NCBI RefSeq assembly: GCF_002101395.1
Contig: NZ_CP019706.1
Location: 186,001 to 250,000, forward strand
Source: Pantoea alhagi
GTDB lineage: Bacteria; Pseudomonadota; Gammaproteobacteria; Enterobacterales; Enterobacteriaceae
DNA length: 64,000 bases
Reading direction: 5' to 3'
Position numbers and translations under genes: made by a program
Shown: piece after piece, positions 32,036 to 40,582 of the stretch
Numbering within the stretch: position 1 is the stretch's first letter
Layout of the letters: each line of letters starts with the position of its first letter
The notes under the pieces: generated by a model
Told to the model about the DNA's origin: nothing
Databases searched by the model: none
Seen by the model: only the letters and a program-made list of their open reading frames with translations

Positions 32036-35000
32036 CTCGCCTGCTGATCCTGCTGGCGCTGCTGCTGAGTCTCCCGGCCACCGCTGCCTGGCGACCGGTA
32101 AGCAGTATGCCGCTGCCGCAGGAGCTGATGATGCCGGGCGGCGAAACAGTGCCCTGGCAGGGAAAAACGTTGCGCGTGGGCGTGCTGCAGGCCAGCAGCG
32201 CGCCGTGGAATATGTTTGTTGGTAAGGATTTATATGGCATTAACGCCGATTACCTGGTGGCGCTGGGTAATCTGACCGGCGCGCGCTTTGCCATTAACAG
32301 CTATCCGACTAACGCTGCGCTGCTGGATGCGCTGCGTCAGGGCAAGGAAGATCTCGCCTTTGGCATCCCGCGTCAGGCGATTGCCGAGGATCTTTACGCC
32401 ACCCGCCCCTGGTTTAGTACCCCGCTACGCATTTACCGCAGCCGTCAGAATCATCGCCCGGTCATGTTTAATTCCCAGGAGGCGCGCATTGCGGTTAGCG
32501 CCAGCACGCTGCAGCAGATTGATCCTGACTTTGCGCATCGTCACCGCTGGGAAACTTACAGCAATGATTTGCAGGCGCTCTATACCCTGTTCAACCGGCA
32601 AAACGATTATGTTGTGGCGGATGAAACCAGCGCGGGCTTTCTGCTCAGCCAGCTACAGCAGGGAGAAATTTATCAGATCGCCTCCACGCTTGAGCCAGGG
32701 GAGCTGAGCCTGTACGCCGTTACGCCGCAGGTCGCGCTGCGCGACGCGCTGAATCAGGCGATTCGGCAACTGCCGGTCGAAGTGATTAATGGTATCCAGG
32801 GGCGCTGGAGCATGCAGCTGCCGCGCTACTCTGATACCAATACGTTGCATCTTACCGCAATGGAAAAAGCCTGGCTGAAGCAGCATCCGCAGGTGGTCTA
32901 CAGTGCGCTAACGGATAATTACCCCTGGAGCTACCGCAGCGCCAGCGGCGAAGCGCGCGGCTATAGCGTCGACCTGCTGAACGCTATCGGACAAAGTACC
33001 GGTCTGCGCTTTACTCCGCTGTGGGTTAATAATCCGCAGCAGGCGCGGGAACGGGTCAGCACAGGCCAGGCGCTGATTGAACTGGTACAGCCACTGACCG
33101 GCAGCGATGATATGGAAAGCAGCACGCTTCCGGTCTGGCGTGCGCTATGGGGCGTTTATGTCGGCACGCTGTCGCCCACCGTTACCCGCTGGCAGGATTT
33201 ACAGGGCAAACGCGTGGGTATCCGGCGTGGCGATTTATCACTGCAGCTGCTCCCTGAAGGCGTTACCGTGCAACCTTTTGACGATGCCCCTACGTTGTAT
33301 AATGCGCTGGCCAACGGACAGCTGGATGCGGTGGTAGATAATGTGCTCTCGGCACGCTGGCTGATACAAAGCCGCTATGGCGAGGCCGTGCGCTTCGCCT
33401 TCGCCGCCAGCGATATTGCCTGGCCGATCGCGATGGGCGTCAACAGTCAGCAGCCGCTGCTGCGTGCCATCCTCGATAAAGGACTGCAGCAGATCCCGCC
33501 CGATACTCAGCAGCGTATGAGAGCCGCATGGAGCAATGAAAATCAGCCCGGCGGTGCAGATAGCGGTGCCATGCGCCCCGTTATTCTGACGCTGTTGGTT
33601 CTCGCTCTGGCCGCTATTCTGTTACTGCTGACGTTGCTGATACGCCGCTGGCGGCAACAGCGCCAGGAGGCGCGGCAGCGTTTACGGCTTGAGCAGGAGC
33701 GCGAGGCGGCAGAGCAAGCCAACCGCATGAAAAGTCAGTTTATCGCCAGCGTCAGCCATGAACTGCGTACGCCAATGCAGGCGATTCTCGGCCTGCTGGA
33801 GCTGGAACTGGCCCATCAGCCGCAGACAAGCCGCCTGAGATTAATCCACAGCAGCGCCACCTCGCTGATGTCGTTGTTAAACGATCTCCAGGATCATGCG
33901 CGGATCGAAAATAACACCTTTAGTTTGCAGCCGGTCCCGCTGGATCTCCAGCAGTGGCTGGAGGATCTCTCCCGCTTCTGGTCGCCGCTGATGCGTACCA
34001 ACGGTCCCGCCTTCAACGTGAAGGCGCTGAGCGCCCTGCCCCGGCGCGTGCTGCTGGATGGCGGCCGCCTGCAGCAGATCGCCACAAACCTTATCAGCAA
34101 TGCGCTGAAATTTACCGCTCAGGGCACGATTACCCTGACGCTGAGCGCCACGGATAATCAGCTTACGCTATGCGTTACCGATAGCGGCAGCGGTATCCCT
34201 GTACATGAGCAGGCGCGCCTGTTTGAACCCTGGTATCAGACACCTTCAGGGCGTGCGCGCTCTGTCCAGGGAAGCGGACTGGGACTCTCGATTTGTCGTG
34301 AAATAGCGCGCCGAATGGGCGGCGATATCATTCTGCACTCGCAGCCCGGCCAGGGTACCCGGGTCACCGTGATGCTACCGCTGACCTTCACTTCCGAAGC
34401 GCCATTGATTACGACATTTTCCGCCAATAATCCCTCAGAGCTTCAGCATCTAACGATTGCGGTAGTTGACGATCATCCTACCAACTTGCTGGTTATGCAG
34501 CAGCAGCTCAGCTGGCTGGGCGCGCATGTTCAGGTATTCGCTGAGGGGCGCGCGCTGCTGCGGGCCGCACAAAGTACCCGCTTCGATATTATTTTGATCG
34601 ATTACAATATGCCGCATCCCGATGGCCCAACGGTGGCGCGCATTTTACGGCGACGCGAACGCGGTGCGGAAAAACGCACGCGGCTTATCTACTGTAGCGC
34701 CGACGTTCAACTGCCACAGCACCCGGAAGCCTGGCGCGACGCGGACGAAGTGATACTGAAGCCGGTCAGCCTCACTGCGCTGCGAACCTTGTTAACCAGC
34801 CAGCCGGCTACCCGGATACAGGACGAGCTGGAGCAGCAACTCTGGCAGTTGGCCAACCGGGATGCGGCATTCTTACCACGGGTCATCACCACGCTGCGCC
34901 AGACGCTTCAGGAAGACAGTGAGGCTATTCAGCAGGCGCTCGATCGGCAGGACTGGGCGCAGCTGGAAAAACATGCTCATCGCATGAAGGGCAGCTGGTT

Positions 35001-35166
35001 GCTGTTAGGCATTGATGAAGGCAAGCAGCTTTGCCAGCAGCTGGGCGCGCAGGCGCAGGCGCGGCAGGCGTGCGGGGAAACCAGCCGTTTACTGTTATTA
35101 TTAATCAGAGATTTATTAGCCAGACTGGAAACCTATGACGCATCATCATTCACACCCGGAACATGA
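32017..35166 (+). CDS. Hybrid sensor histidine kinase, EvgS/BvgS-like
   Basis: This 1049-residue unorthodox kinase has, in order: signal peptide (1-24), two periplasmic substrate-binding-like (SBP_bac_3, Venus flytrap) domains at about 50-265 and 290-505, a membrane helix (521-542), a coiled linker, a HisKA domain with His581 in VSHELRTPM, an ATPase domain with N-box Asn695 and G-box GSGLGLS (752-758), a receiver with Asp862, and an HPt domain with His988 in HRMKGS. I see no PAS domain between the membrane helix and HisKA, which EvgS and BvgS have. The ligand is unknown. The 3' end overlaps zitB by 32 bases. Confidence 0.92.
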   Translation: MESSAIARLLILLALLLSLPATAAWRPVSSMPLPQELMMPGGETVPWQGKTLRVGVLQASSAPWNMFVGKDLYGINADYLVALGNLTGARFAINSYPTNAALLDALRQGKEDLAFGIPRQAIAEDLYATRPWFSTPLRIYRSRQNHRPVMFNSQEARIAVSASTLQQIDPDFAHRHRWETYSNDLQALYTLFNRQNDYVVADETSAGFLLSQLQQGEIYQIASTLEPGELSLYAVTPQVALRDALNQAIRQLPVEVINGIQGRWSMQLPRYSDTNTLHLTAMEKAWLKQHPQVVYSALTDNYPWSYRSASGEARGYSVDLLNAIGQSTGLRFTPLWVNNPQQARERVSTGQALIELVQPLTGSDDMESSTLPVWRALWGVYVGTLSPTVTRWQDLQGKRVGIRRGDLSLQLLPEGVTVQPFDDAPTLYNALANGQLDAVVDNVLSARWLIQSRYGEAVRFAFAASDIAWPIAMGVNSQQPLLRAILDKGLQQIPPDTQQRMRAAWSNENQPGGADSGAMRPVILTLLVLALAAILLLLTLLIRRWRQQRQEARQRLRLEQEREAAEQANRMKSQFIASVSHELRTPMQAILGLLELELAHQPQTSRLRLIHSSATSLMSLLNDLQDHARIENNTFSLQPVPLDLQQWLEDLSRFWSPLMRTNGPAFNVKALSALPRRVLLDGGRLQQIATNLISNALKFTAQGTITLTLSATDNQLTLCVTDSGSGIPVHEQARLFEPWYQTPSGRARSVQGSGLGLSICREIARRMGGDIILHSQPGQGTRVTVMLPLTFTSEAPLITTFSANNPSELQHLTIAVVDDHPTNLLVMQQQLSWLGAHVQVFAEGRALLRAAQSTRFDIILIDYNMPHPDGPTVARILRRRERGAEKRTRLIYCSADVQLPQHPEAWRDADEVILKPVSLTALRTLLTSQPATRIQDELEQQLWQLANRDAAFLPRVITTLRQTLQEDSEAIQQALDRQDWAQLEKHAHRMKGSWLLLGIDEGKQLCQQLGAQAQARQACGETSRLLLLLIRDLLARLETYDASSFTPGT

Positions 35167-36067
35167 CGGCAACCGCTCCCGCCTGCTCGCGGCTTTTATT
35201 GTTACCGCCCTGTTTATGCTGGCAGAAGTGGCAGGCGGGCTGCTCTCCGGCTCGCTGGCGCTGCTGGCCGATGCCGGTCATATGCTGACGGATACCGCCG
35301 CGCTGCTGATGGCTCTGCTGGCGGTACATTTTGCGCAGCGTAAGCCGAACGCCAGCCATACCTTTGGCTGGCTGCGCCTGACCACGCTGGCAGCCTTTGT
35401 TAACGCCATCGCGCTCTTTGTGATTACCGTACTGATTGTCTGGGAAGCGGTGCAGCGCTTTTATCAGCCGCAACCGGTAGCAAGCGGGATGATGCTGGCT
35501 ATTGCCACTGGTGGCCTGTTGGCCAATCTGCTCTCTTTCTGGCTGCTGCATCGTGGCAGCAGCGAAAGCAATCTGAACGTGCGGGCGGCGGCGCTGCACG
35601 TGCTGGGCGACCTGCTCGGCTCTCTGGGAGCGATTGTTGCGGCGTTAATTATTATGTTTACCGGCTGGACGCCTGTCGATCCCATCTTGTCGCTGGTGGT
35701 CTCTGCGCTGGTGCTGCGCAGCGCCTGGGCATTGCTTAAAGAGAGCCTGCATGAATTGCTGGAAGGCGCGCCTGCGGCAATTGACGCAGAGAAGCTAAAG
35801 CGTGATTTAACGCTGAATATTCCGGAAGTGCGTAACGTGCACCATGTTCATCTTTGGCAGGTTGGCGAAAAGCCTATCGTCACGCTACACGTTCATGTGA
35901 TCCCCCCTTACGATCATGACGCGCTGTTGCAGCGTATTCATCACTATTTGCATCAGCGTTATCAGATCGATCACGCTACGGTTCAGATGGAATACCAGGC
36001 CTGCGAAGGGGGAGACTGCGGCCTGACGCTGGGCGCGCCGTCGCACGCCCATCATCACCATCACTAA
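35135..36067 (+). CDS. zitB: Zinc exporter ZitB (cation diffusion facilitator)
   Basis: ZitB is a zinc/proton antiporter of the inner membrane. The 310-residue protein has six membrane segments, with metal-site motifs ALLADAGHMLTD (about 43-54) and HVLGDLLGS near 153. A His-rich N-terminus (MTHHHSHPEHD) and C-terminal HAHHHHH tail probably bind metal. The C-terminal domain (about 210-295) is the cytoplasmic dimerising part. The start lies inside the 3' end of the kinase gene, with only a GGAAA ribosome site, so its expression may be coupled to the phosphorelay genes. Confidence 0.96.
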   Translation: MTHHHSHPEHDGNRSRLLAAFIVTALFMLAEVAGGLLSGSLALLADAGHMLTDTAALLMALLAVHFAQRKPNASHTFGWLRLTTLAAFVNAIALFVITVLIVWEAVQRFYQPQPVASGMMLAIATGGLLANLLSFWLLHRGSSESNLNVRAAALHVLGDLLGSLGAIVAALIIMFTGWTPVDPILSLVVSALVLRSAWALLKESLHELLEGAPAAIDAEKLKRDLTLNIPEVRNVHHVHLWQVGEKPIVTLHVHVIPPYDHDALLQRIHHYLHQRYQIDHATVQMEYQACEGGDCGLTLGAPSHAHHHHH

Positions 36068-36071
36068 CCCT

Positions 36072-36779
36072 TTAAGGCGCGCGTTGATGCTGACGCGCGC
36101 TTTTGATCCACAGCCAGCTGCCATTTAACGCAATCAGCGTCAAAATCAGATATTCCAGCGACATGGCATAGACGCCCTGACGGGCAAAAATCCACACGCT
36201 GATCACATCAATCACAACCCACAGCAGCCAGTTCTCGACATATTTACGCGTCATCAGAATCATCGCCACGATCGATAACACCATCATGGTGGAATCCCAG
36301 AACGGGAAAGCATCAGGCTGCAGTTCCGGCATGGTGACCTGTAGCCCCAGCGCCTGCATCAGCATCACGGCCACCTCGGTCAGAAAAGCGAACACCGGGT
36401 CGATCCATAACGTCATTAAGGCTATCGCTAACAGACTGCCCACGCCCCAGCCAAGCGCTTTGTTGCGTGGTAGCCAGCGAATCTGCAACGCCGCCTGGTT
36501 TCCCTCCTGTCGGCTCCAGGCGTACCAGCCATAAAGATTGGCGGCAAAGAAAAACAGCTGCAGCAGCAGGCTGGCATAGAGCTGGATCTGGAAAAAGATA
36601 ATGGCGAACAGCGTGACATTAATCAGCCCAAACAGATAATTAATGATTTTTTCCCGGCTGGCCAGCCAAATACAAAGCAGCCCCGCCAGGGTGCCAATCG
36701 CCTCAATCCATGATAAGTCGTAACCGCCTTTGCCCAGCGGAATGTGAATCAGAATGTTTTGCGTGCTTAAAAAGTCCAT
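36072..36779 (-). CDS. pnuC: Nicotinamide riboside transporter PnuC
   Basis: PnuC takes up nicotinamide riboside by facilitated diffusion coupled to phosphorylation by NadR. I chose the ATG at 36777-36779 (MDFLSTQNILIHIP), which gives 235 residues like E. coli. The protein has seven hydrophobic segments, with the conserved NLYGWYAW and FWDSTMMVLSIVAMILM stretches. It lies 22 bases after nadA, so both respond to the NadR box upstream of nadA. Confidence 0.96.
   Translation of the reverse strand: MDFLSTQNILIHIPLGKGGYDLSWIEAIGTLAGLLCIWLASREKIINYLFGLINVTLFAIIFFQIQLYASLLLQLFFFAANLYGWYAWSRQEGNQAALQIRWLPRNKALGWGVGSLLAIALMTLWIDPVFAFLTEVAVMLMQALGLQVTMPELQPDAFPFWDSTMMVLSIVAMILMTRKYVENWLLWVVIDVISVWIFARQGVYAMSLEYLILTLIALNGSWLWIKSARQHQRAP
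36077..36104 (+). terminator. Terminator for zitB inside the pnuC 3' end
   Basis: GCGCGCGT (36077-36084) pairs with ACGCGCGC (36093-36100), followed by TTTT. The sequence also encodes the last residues of pnuC on the other strand. Confidence 0.75.
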
Positions 36780-36801
36780 CCTGGCACCCTGAAGTAAGCC
36801 G

Positions 36802-37860
36802 TCAGGCATTACCCTTTACGTTAAGTTTAAGTTCCGCTGCAAAAGATAGCATACGGTTAAGCGGCAGCAGCGCCCGCTCACGCAGTGCCTCGTCCACATG
36901 GATCTCATGCGCCTTACCGCCCTGCTCCAGCCCTTCTGCAATCGCCTGCAGACCATTCATCGCCATCCAGGGACAGTGCGCGCAGCTGCGACAGGTTGCG
37001 CCTTCGCCTGCGGTAGGCGCTTCCAGCAGAACCTTTTCCGGCACCGCCTGCTGCATCTTATAGAAAATGCCGCGATCGGTAGCCACGATCATCTGCGGAT
37101 GCGGCAATGTTTTCGCCGCCTGAATCAGCTGACTGGTAGAGCCTACCGCATCGGCCAGATCCACTATCGCCTGCGGCGATTCCGGATGAACCAGCACCGC
37201 CGCCTGCGGATACAGCGCTTTCATCTGCTGCAGCGCCTGGGTTTTAAATTCATCATGAACAATGCAGGCACCCTGCCAGCACAGTACATCGGCCCCGGTT
37301 TGCTGCTGCACGTAACGTCCAAGATGTCGGTCCGGCGCCCACAGAATTTTCTCGCCGAGACTGTCAAGATGTTCTATCAGCTCAACGGCAATGCTGGAAG
37401 TGACCACCCAGTCAGCCCGCGCTTTTACTGCCGCCGAGGTATTAGCATAAACCACTACGGTGCGGTCAGGATGCTGGTCGCAAAAGGCATTGAACGCGTC
37501 AATCGGGCAGCCGAGATCCAGCGAACATTCCGCCTGCAGAGTAGGCATCAGAATCGTTTTTTCCGGGCTGAGGATTTTTGCCGTTTCGCCCATAAAGCGC
37601 ACGCCAGCAACCAATAATGTTGAAGCGGAATGGGCGCTGCCGAAACGCGCCATTTCCAGCGAATCGGCAACGCAGCCGCCGGTTTCTTCCGCCAGCGCCT
37701 GAATTTCTGGATCGGTATAGTAGTGCGCCACCATTACCGCATTACGCTCACGCAGCAGGCGTTTAATCTTCTCGCGATAGTGCTGTTTTTCATCAGCGGT
37801 CAGGCGGCCCGGTTTGGGCGGAAAAGGATAGAAGTCATTGAAATCGGGCAACAGGCTCAT
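36802..37860 (-). CDS. nadA: Quinolinate synthase
   Basis: NadA condenses iminoaspartate with dihydroxyacetone phosphate to quinolinate for de novo NAD synthesis. The 352-residue protein carries the three [4Fe-4S] ligands Cys112, Cys199 and Cys296, one residue offset from E. coli. MVAHYYTDPEIQ (43-54), AECSLDLGCP (110-119) and CRSCAHCPW (290-298) are diagnostic. It is first in the nadA-pnuC operon. Confidence 0.98.
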   Translation of the reverse strand: MSLLPDFNDFYPFPPKPGRLTADEKQHYREKIKRLLRERNAVMVAHYYTDPEIQALAEETGGCVADSLEMARFGSAHSASTLLVAGVRFMGETAKILSPEKTILMPTLQAECSLDLGCPIDAFNAFCDQHPDRTVVVYANTSAAVKARADWVVTSSIAVELIEHLDSLGEKILWAPDRHLGRYVQQQTGADVLCWQGACIVHDEFKTQALQQMKALYPQAAVLVHPESPQAIVDLADAVGSTSQLIQAAKTLPHPQMIVATDRGIFYKMQQAVPEKVLLEAPTAGEGATCRSCAHCPWMAMNGLQAIAEGLEQGGKAHEIHVDEALRERALLPLNRMLSFAAELKLNVKGNA

Positions 37861-37933
37861 TCAGCGCTCTCGTTTTATCAACTTAACTTATTTAGCATTC
37901 ACACCGCTAAAGAACGGCATAAAAACCTACATC

Positions 37934-37951
37934 TGTTTTTTATGCTAAACA
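37934..37951. promoter_or_regulatory. NadR box upstream of nadA
   Basis: TGTTTT (37934-37939), six bases, then TAAACA (37946-37951). This is one base off the NadR consensus TGTTTA-N6-TAAACA. NadR represses nadA-pnuC when NAD is plentiful. Confidence 0.82.
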
Positions 37952-38021
37952 AGATAATGGAAAACGAGGCCGCTGTCGCGCGTTTTACGCGGCGCCTGGT
38001 GAAACAGTCGCGCCGCGTTCG

Positions 38022-38513
38022 TTACTGGCTCAGCAGGTCAGGCTTTTCAATCGCCAACAGGAAAGCCTTGGCCTCCAGACCACCGGCAAAGCCGGTTAAT
38101 TTGCCGTTAGAGCCAATGACCCGATGGCAGGGAGCAATAATAGAGACGGGGTTTCTGCCGTTGGCGGCACCGACCGCTCTTACCGCTCCAGGATGGCCTA
38201 TCGCCCGGGCAATGTCAGCGTAACTGCGCGTTTCTCCATAGGGAATCGCCACCAGCGCCTGCCAGACCTTTTTCTGAAATTCGGTGCCGTTAAAATCGAG
38301 CGGCACGGTAAACTGCCGCAGCTCGCCGTTAAAATAGGCGTTAAGCTGGCGTTCTGCTTCCAGCAGCAGAGGATGCCGGGGATCTTCCGTTACCGGAACC
38401 AGCCGGATGCGTCTCAGTTCATTGGGCCACAGCACCGCTGCCAGTCCGCGTTCGCTGGCAAACAGCGTTAACTCACCAACCGGCGACGCCATTTTTTTGC
38501 TGTAGTAGCTCAT
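38022..38513 (-). CDS. ogt: Methylated-DNA-protein-cysteine methyltransferase
   Basis: This suicide enzyme removes alkyl groups from O6-alkylguanine in DNA onto its own Cys129, in the motif APCHRVIG. The helix-turn-helix RAVGAANGRNP precedes it. At 163 residues it is a stand-alone Ogt type rather than the Ada C-terminal domain. Its similarity to E. coli Ogt is moderate, so the symbol refers to the family. It lies divergently from the Ada/AlkA gene, with 168 bases between them that hold a large inverted repeat. E. coli has no such gene between nadA and the tRNA operon. Confidence 0.92.
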   Translation of the reverse strand: MSYYSKKMASPVGELTLFASERGLAAVLWPNELRRIRLVPVTEDPRHPLLLEAERQLNAYFNGELRQFTVPLDFNGTEFQKKVWQALVAIPYGETRSYADIARAIGHPGAVRAVGAANGRNPVSIIAPCHRVIGSNGKLTGFAGGLEAKAFLLAIEKPDLLSQ

Positions 38514-38571
38514 GGTATTTCTCTCCGTTCACTCGCACTGTTTGCTTATTATCGCGCCTTCTCTGGCGCTT

Positions 38572-38626
38572 ACTCGCTGTTTCCGGTCAGCAGAACAAAA
38601 AATATGCCTGTCCGAAAACAGCGAGT
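38572..38626. repeat. 15-base inverted repeat between ogt and the Ada-AlkA gene
   Basis: ACTCGCTGTTTCCGG (38572-38586) is mirrored by CCGAAAACAGCGAGT (38612-38626) with one mismatch and a 25-base spacer. TATACT follows at 38628-38633 and could be the -10 element of the rightward gene, so the right arm would overlap that promoter. It may be an operator, or a folded RNA in a leader. Confidence 0.7.
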
Positions 38627-38681
38627 TTTATACTGAACCAGAGCATAAAATAAGGTTCATGACCCCTGGCGGAGCAAGACA

Positions 38682-40142
38682 ATGATTAACGGCGATACCG
38701 CTTATCAAGCCCTGACCTCTAAAGACACACGCTTTGACGGCCTGTTTTATGTTGGCGTAACGTCGACCGGCATCTATTGTCGCCCCGTTTGTCCGGTGAA
38801 AGCGCCGCGAAGGGAGAACTGCCTTTTTTTTGCCAGTGCCGAAGCGGCGGAAAAGGCTGATTTTCGCCCCTGTCTGCGCTGCCGTCCTGAGCTGGCACCG
38901 GGCAATGCGCCAGTTGACAGCGCCCATCGGATAACCGATCTGCTGTTGCAGCGTATTGATGAAGGCATGATTGATGAAGTAAGCAGCCTGGAAGAGGTTG
39001 CCGCCTGGTTCCATCTTAGCCTGCGCCAGCTACGACGCATTGTGCAGCAGGAGCTGGGGGTTTCCCCGCTTGAGCTGAAACAGACACGCCGCCTGTTGCT
39101 GGCTAAGCAGCTGCTGACCGAAACGCGCCTGCCCATCACCGAAGTCGCTTTCGCCAGCGGCTTCAGTAGTCTACGCCGTTTCAACGATGTTTTTAATGCA
39201 CGTTATCGTATGCCGCCCAGCCGTCTGCGTAAAGAAGCCGCTGGCGGAGAAAAAAATTTCGGTCATTTAGGTTCATCCACTCTGCTGTTGGGTTATCGGC
39301 CCCCTTATAACTGGCAGACCATGCTCGACTTTCTTCGTCTGCGTGCGTTAAAGAATGTGGAGTGGGTTGATGAGGCTCGCTACCTCAGAACAGTGCAGCT
39401 GGGGCGCTATCGCGGCTGGATTTGTGTGACCCATGCTCCGCAGAAAAACGCATTGCAGGTAGAGTTTTCGCACGCGCTGACCGGGGCGCTGCCTGCATTG
39501 CTGCGTCGTCTGCGTAATTTATTCGATCTTAATGCGCATCCGCAGTGTATTGACGAGCGTTTACGGCAGGATCCTTTGCTAACCGCCAGTATCGATCGCG
39601 ATCCCGGCCTGCGTGTCCCGGGCGCTTTTGACGGCTTTGAAATGGCGGTACGCGCTATTCTGGGCCAACAGATTACGGTTAAAGCAGCCACGACGCTGGG
39701 AGGCCGCTTTGTCAGCGCCTTTGGTGAGGCATTTGAAACGCCTTTTCCTGAACTGACCCGGCTCGCTCCCCTGCCGCAGCGCATTGCTGAGGCAAACATT
39801 GATGAAATCGCCAGCCTGGGCATTGTCAGCGCACGGGCGCGTTCCATTCTGGCGCTGGCCGCCGCCTGTGCCCAGGGCGATCTGCAACTGGATACCTGTA
39901 CCCACCCCGAAGAAATGATGCAAAAGCTTAAGCAGCTGCCGGGTATCGGTGACTGGACGGCTGCCTATATCGCCATGCGCGCGTTGCGCTGGCCAGATGC
40001 TTTTCCCGCTGGCGATATTGTGGTGCGCAATAACCTTGGCAAGATCAGCGCAAAGCAGGCAGAGGCACGCTCTGTGGCCTGGCAACCGTGGCGCAGCTAT
40101 GCGGTGATGCATATCTGGAAAAATCTGGGGCCAAAAAAATAG
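38682..40142 (+). CDS. Fused Ada sensor/AraC domain and AlkA-type 3-methyladenine glycosylase
   Basis: The 486-residue protein joins three parts. Residues 1-75 are the Ada N-terminal zinc domain with Cys33, Cys37, Cys64 and Cys67, which in Ada takes a methyl group from DNA phosphotriesters. Residues 85-185 are an AraC-type DNA-binding domain. Residues 195-486 are AlkA-like, with the helix-hairpin-helix LPGIGDWTA (419-427) and catalytic Asp445 in AFPAGDIVV. So a methylation sensor-activator and a base-excision enzyme for alkylated bases share one chain. The C-terminal Cys methyltransferase of Ada is absent, but ogt next door supplies that function. Confidence 0.93.
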   Translation: MINGDTAYQALTSKDTRFDGLFYVGVTSTGIYCRPVCPVKAPRRENCLFFASAEAAEKADFRPCLRCRPELAPGNAPVDSAHRITDLLLQRIDEGMIDEVSSLEEVAAWFHLSLRQLRRIVQQELGVSPLELKQTRRLLLAKQLLTETRLPITEVAFASGFSSLRRFNDVFNARYRMPPSRLRKEAAGGEKNFGHLGSSTLLLGYRPPYNWQTMLDFLRLRALKNVEWVDEARYLRTVQLGRYRGWICVTHAPQKNALQVEFSHALTGALPALLRRLRNLFDLNAHPQCIDERLRQDPLLTASIDRDPGLRVPGAFDGFEMAVRAILGQQITVKAATTLGGRFVSAFGEAFETPFPELTRLAPLPQRIAEANIDEIASLGIVSARARSILALAAACAQGDLQLDTCTHPEEMMQKLKQLPGIGDWTAAYIAMRALRWPDAFPAGDIVVRNNLGKISAKQAEARSVAWQPWRSYAVMHIWKNLGPKK

Positions 40143-40183
40143 CGTGGTGAATAGAGGTTCTCACCCTGCCGATTTTGCATAGC

Positions 40184-40208
40184 AAAAAGGCGCCTTTAGG
40201 GCGCCTTT
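40184..40208 (-). terminator. Terminator of the tRNA operon
   Basis: On the minus strand AAAGGCGCCC, loop TAAA, then GGCGCCTTTTT. It lies 7 bases after the last tRNA and could also end the convergent Ada-AlkA gene. Confidence 0.88.
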
Positions 40209-40214
40209 CTACAC

Positions 40215-40290
40215 TGGTGGGTCGTGCAGGATTCGAACCTGCGACCAATTGATTAAAAGTCAACTGCTCTACCAACTGAGCTAACGACCC
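40215..40290 (-). tRNA. tRNA-Lys (anticodon UUU)
   Basis: The 76-base gene on the minus strand begins GGGTCGTTAGCTCAG, has anticodon loop CTTTTAA (anticodon TTT) and encodes the 3' CCA. It is the last tRNA of the operon. Confidence 0.98.
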
Positions 40291-40292
40291 GA

Positions 40293-40368
40293 TGGTGGGT
40301 GATGACGGGCTCGAACCGCCGACCCCCTCCTTGTAAGGGAGGTGCTCTACCAACTGAGCTAATCACCC
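40293..40368 (-). tRNA. tRNA-Val (anticodon UAC)
   Basis: The 76-base gene begins GGGTGATTAGCTCAG and has the anticodon TAC in CCCTTACAAGG and an encoded CCA. Two bases separate it from the next tRNA-Lys, which matches the E. coli lysT-valT type cluster. Confidence 0.98.
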
Positions 40369-40443
40369 GCAATGCGGTTACTGCTGTTCAGGAAGAAACG
40401 AGGTTCGCTTCCTGCCGATTTACACCGGATGCTGCTTTAATAT

Positions 40444-40536
40444 TGGTGGGTCGTGCAGGATGACTCGGCTTATGCCTCGCCCTTCGGGCCGTTGCCGCTG
40501 GCAACGTTGTCTCGCTTACGCTCGACCCGAACCTGC
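40444..40536 (-). pseudogene. Disrupted tRNA-Lys copy
   Basis: Bases 40444-40460 are identical to the 3' end (17 bases, including CCA) of the neighbouring tRNA-Lys genes. The rest of the tRNA is missing. In its place is a palindrome-rich stretch with the hairpins GCCCTTCGGGC and GTTGCCGCTGGCAAC, ending in GAACCTGC, which recalls the T arm. The spacer that normally follows resumes at about 40540. The product cannot be a functional tRNA. Confidence 0.8.
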
Positions 40537-40582
40537 TGCAGGTTCGCTTCCTGCCGATTTACACCGGATGCTGCTTTAATAA

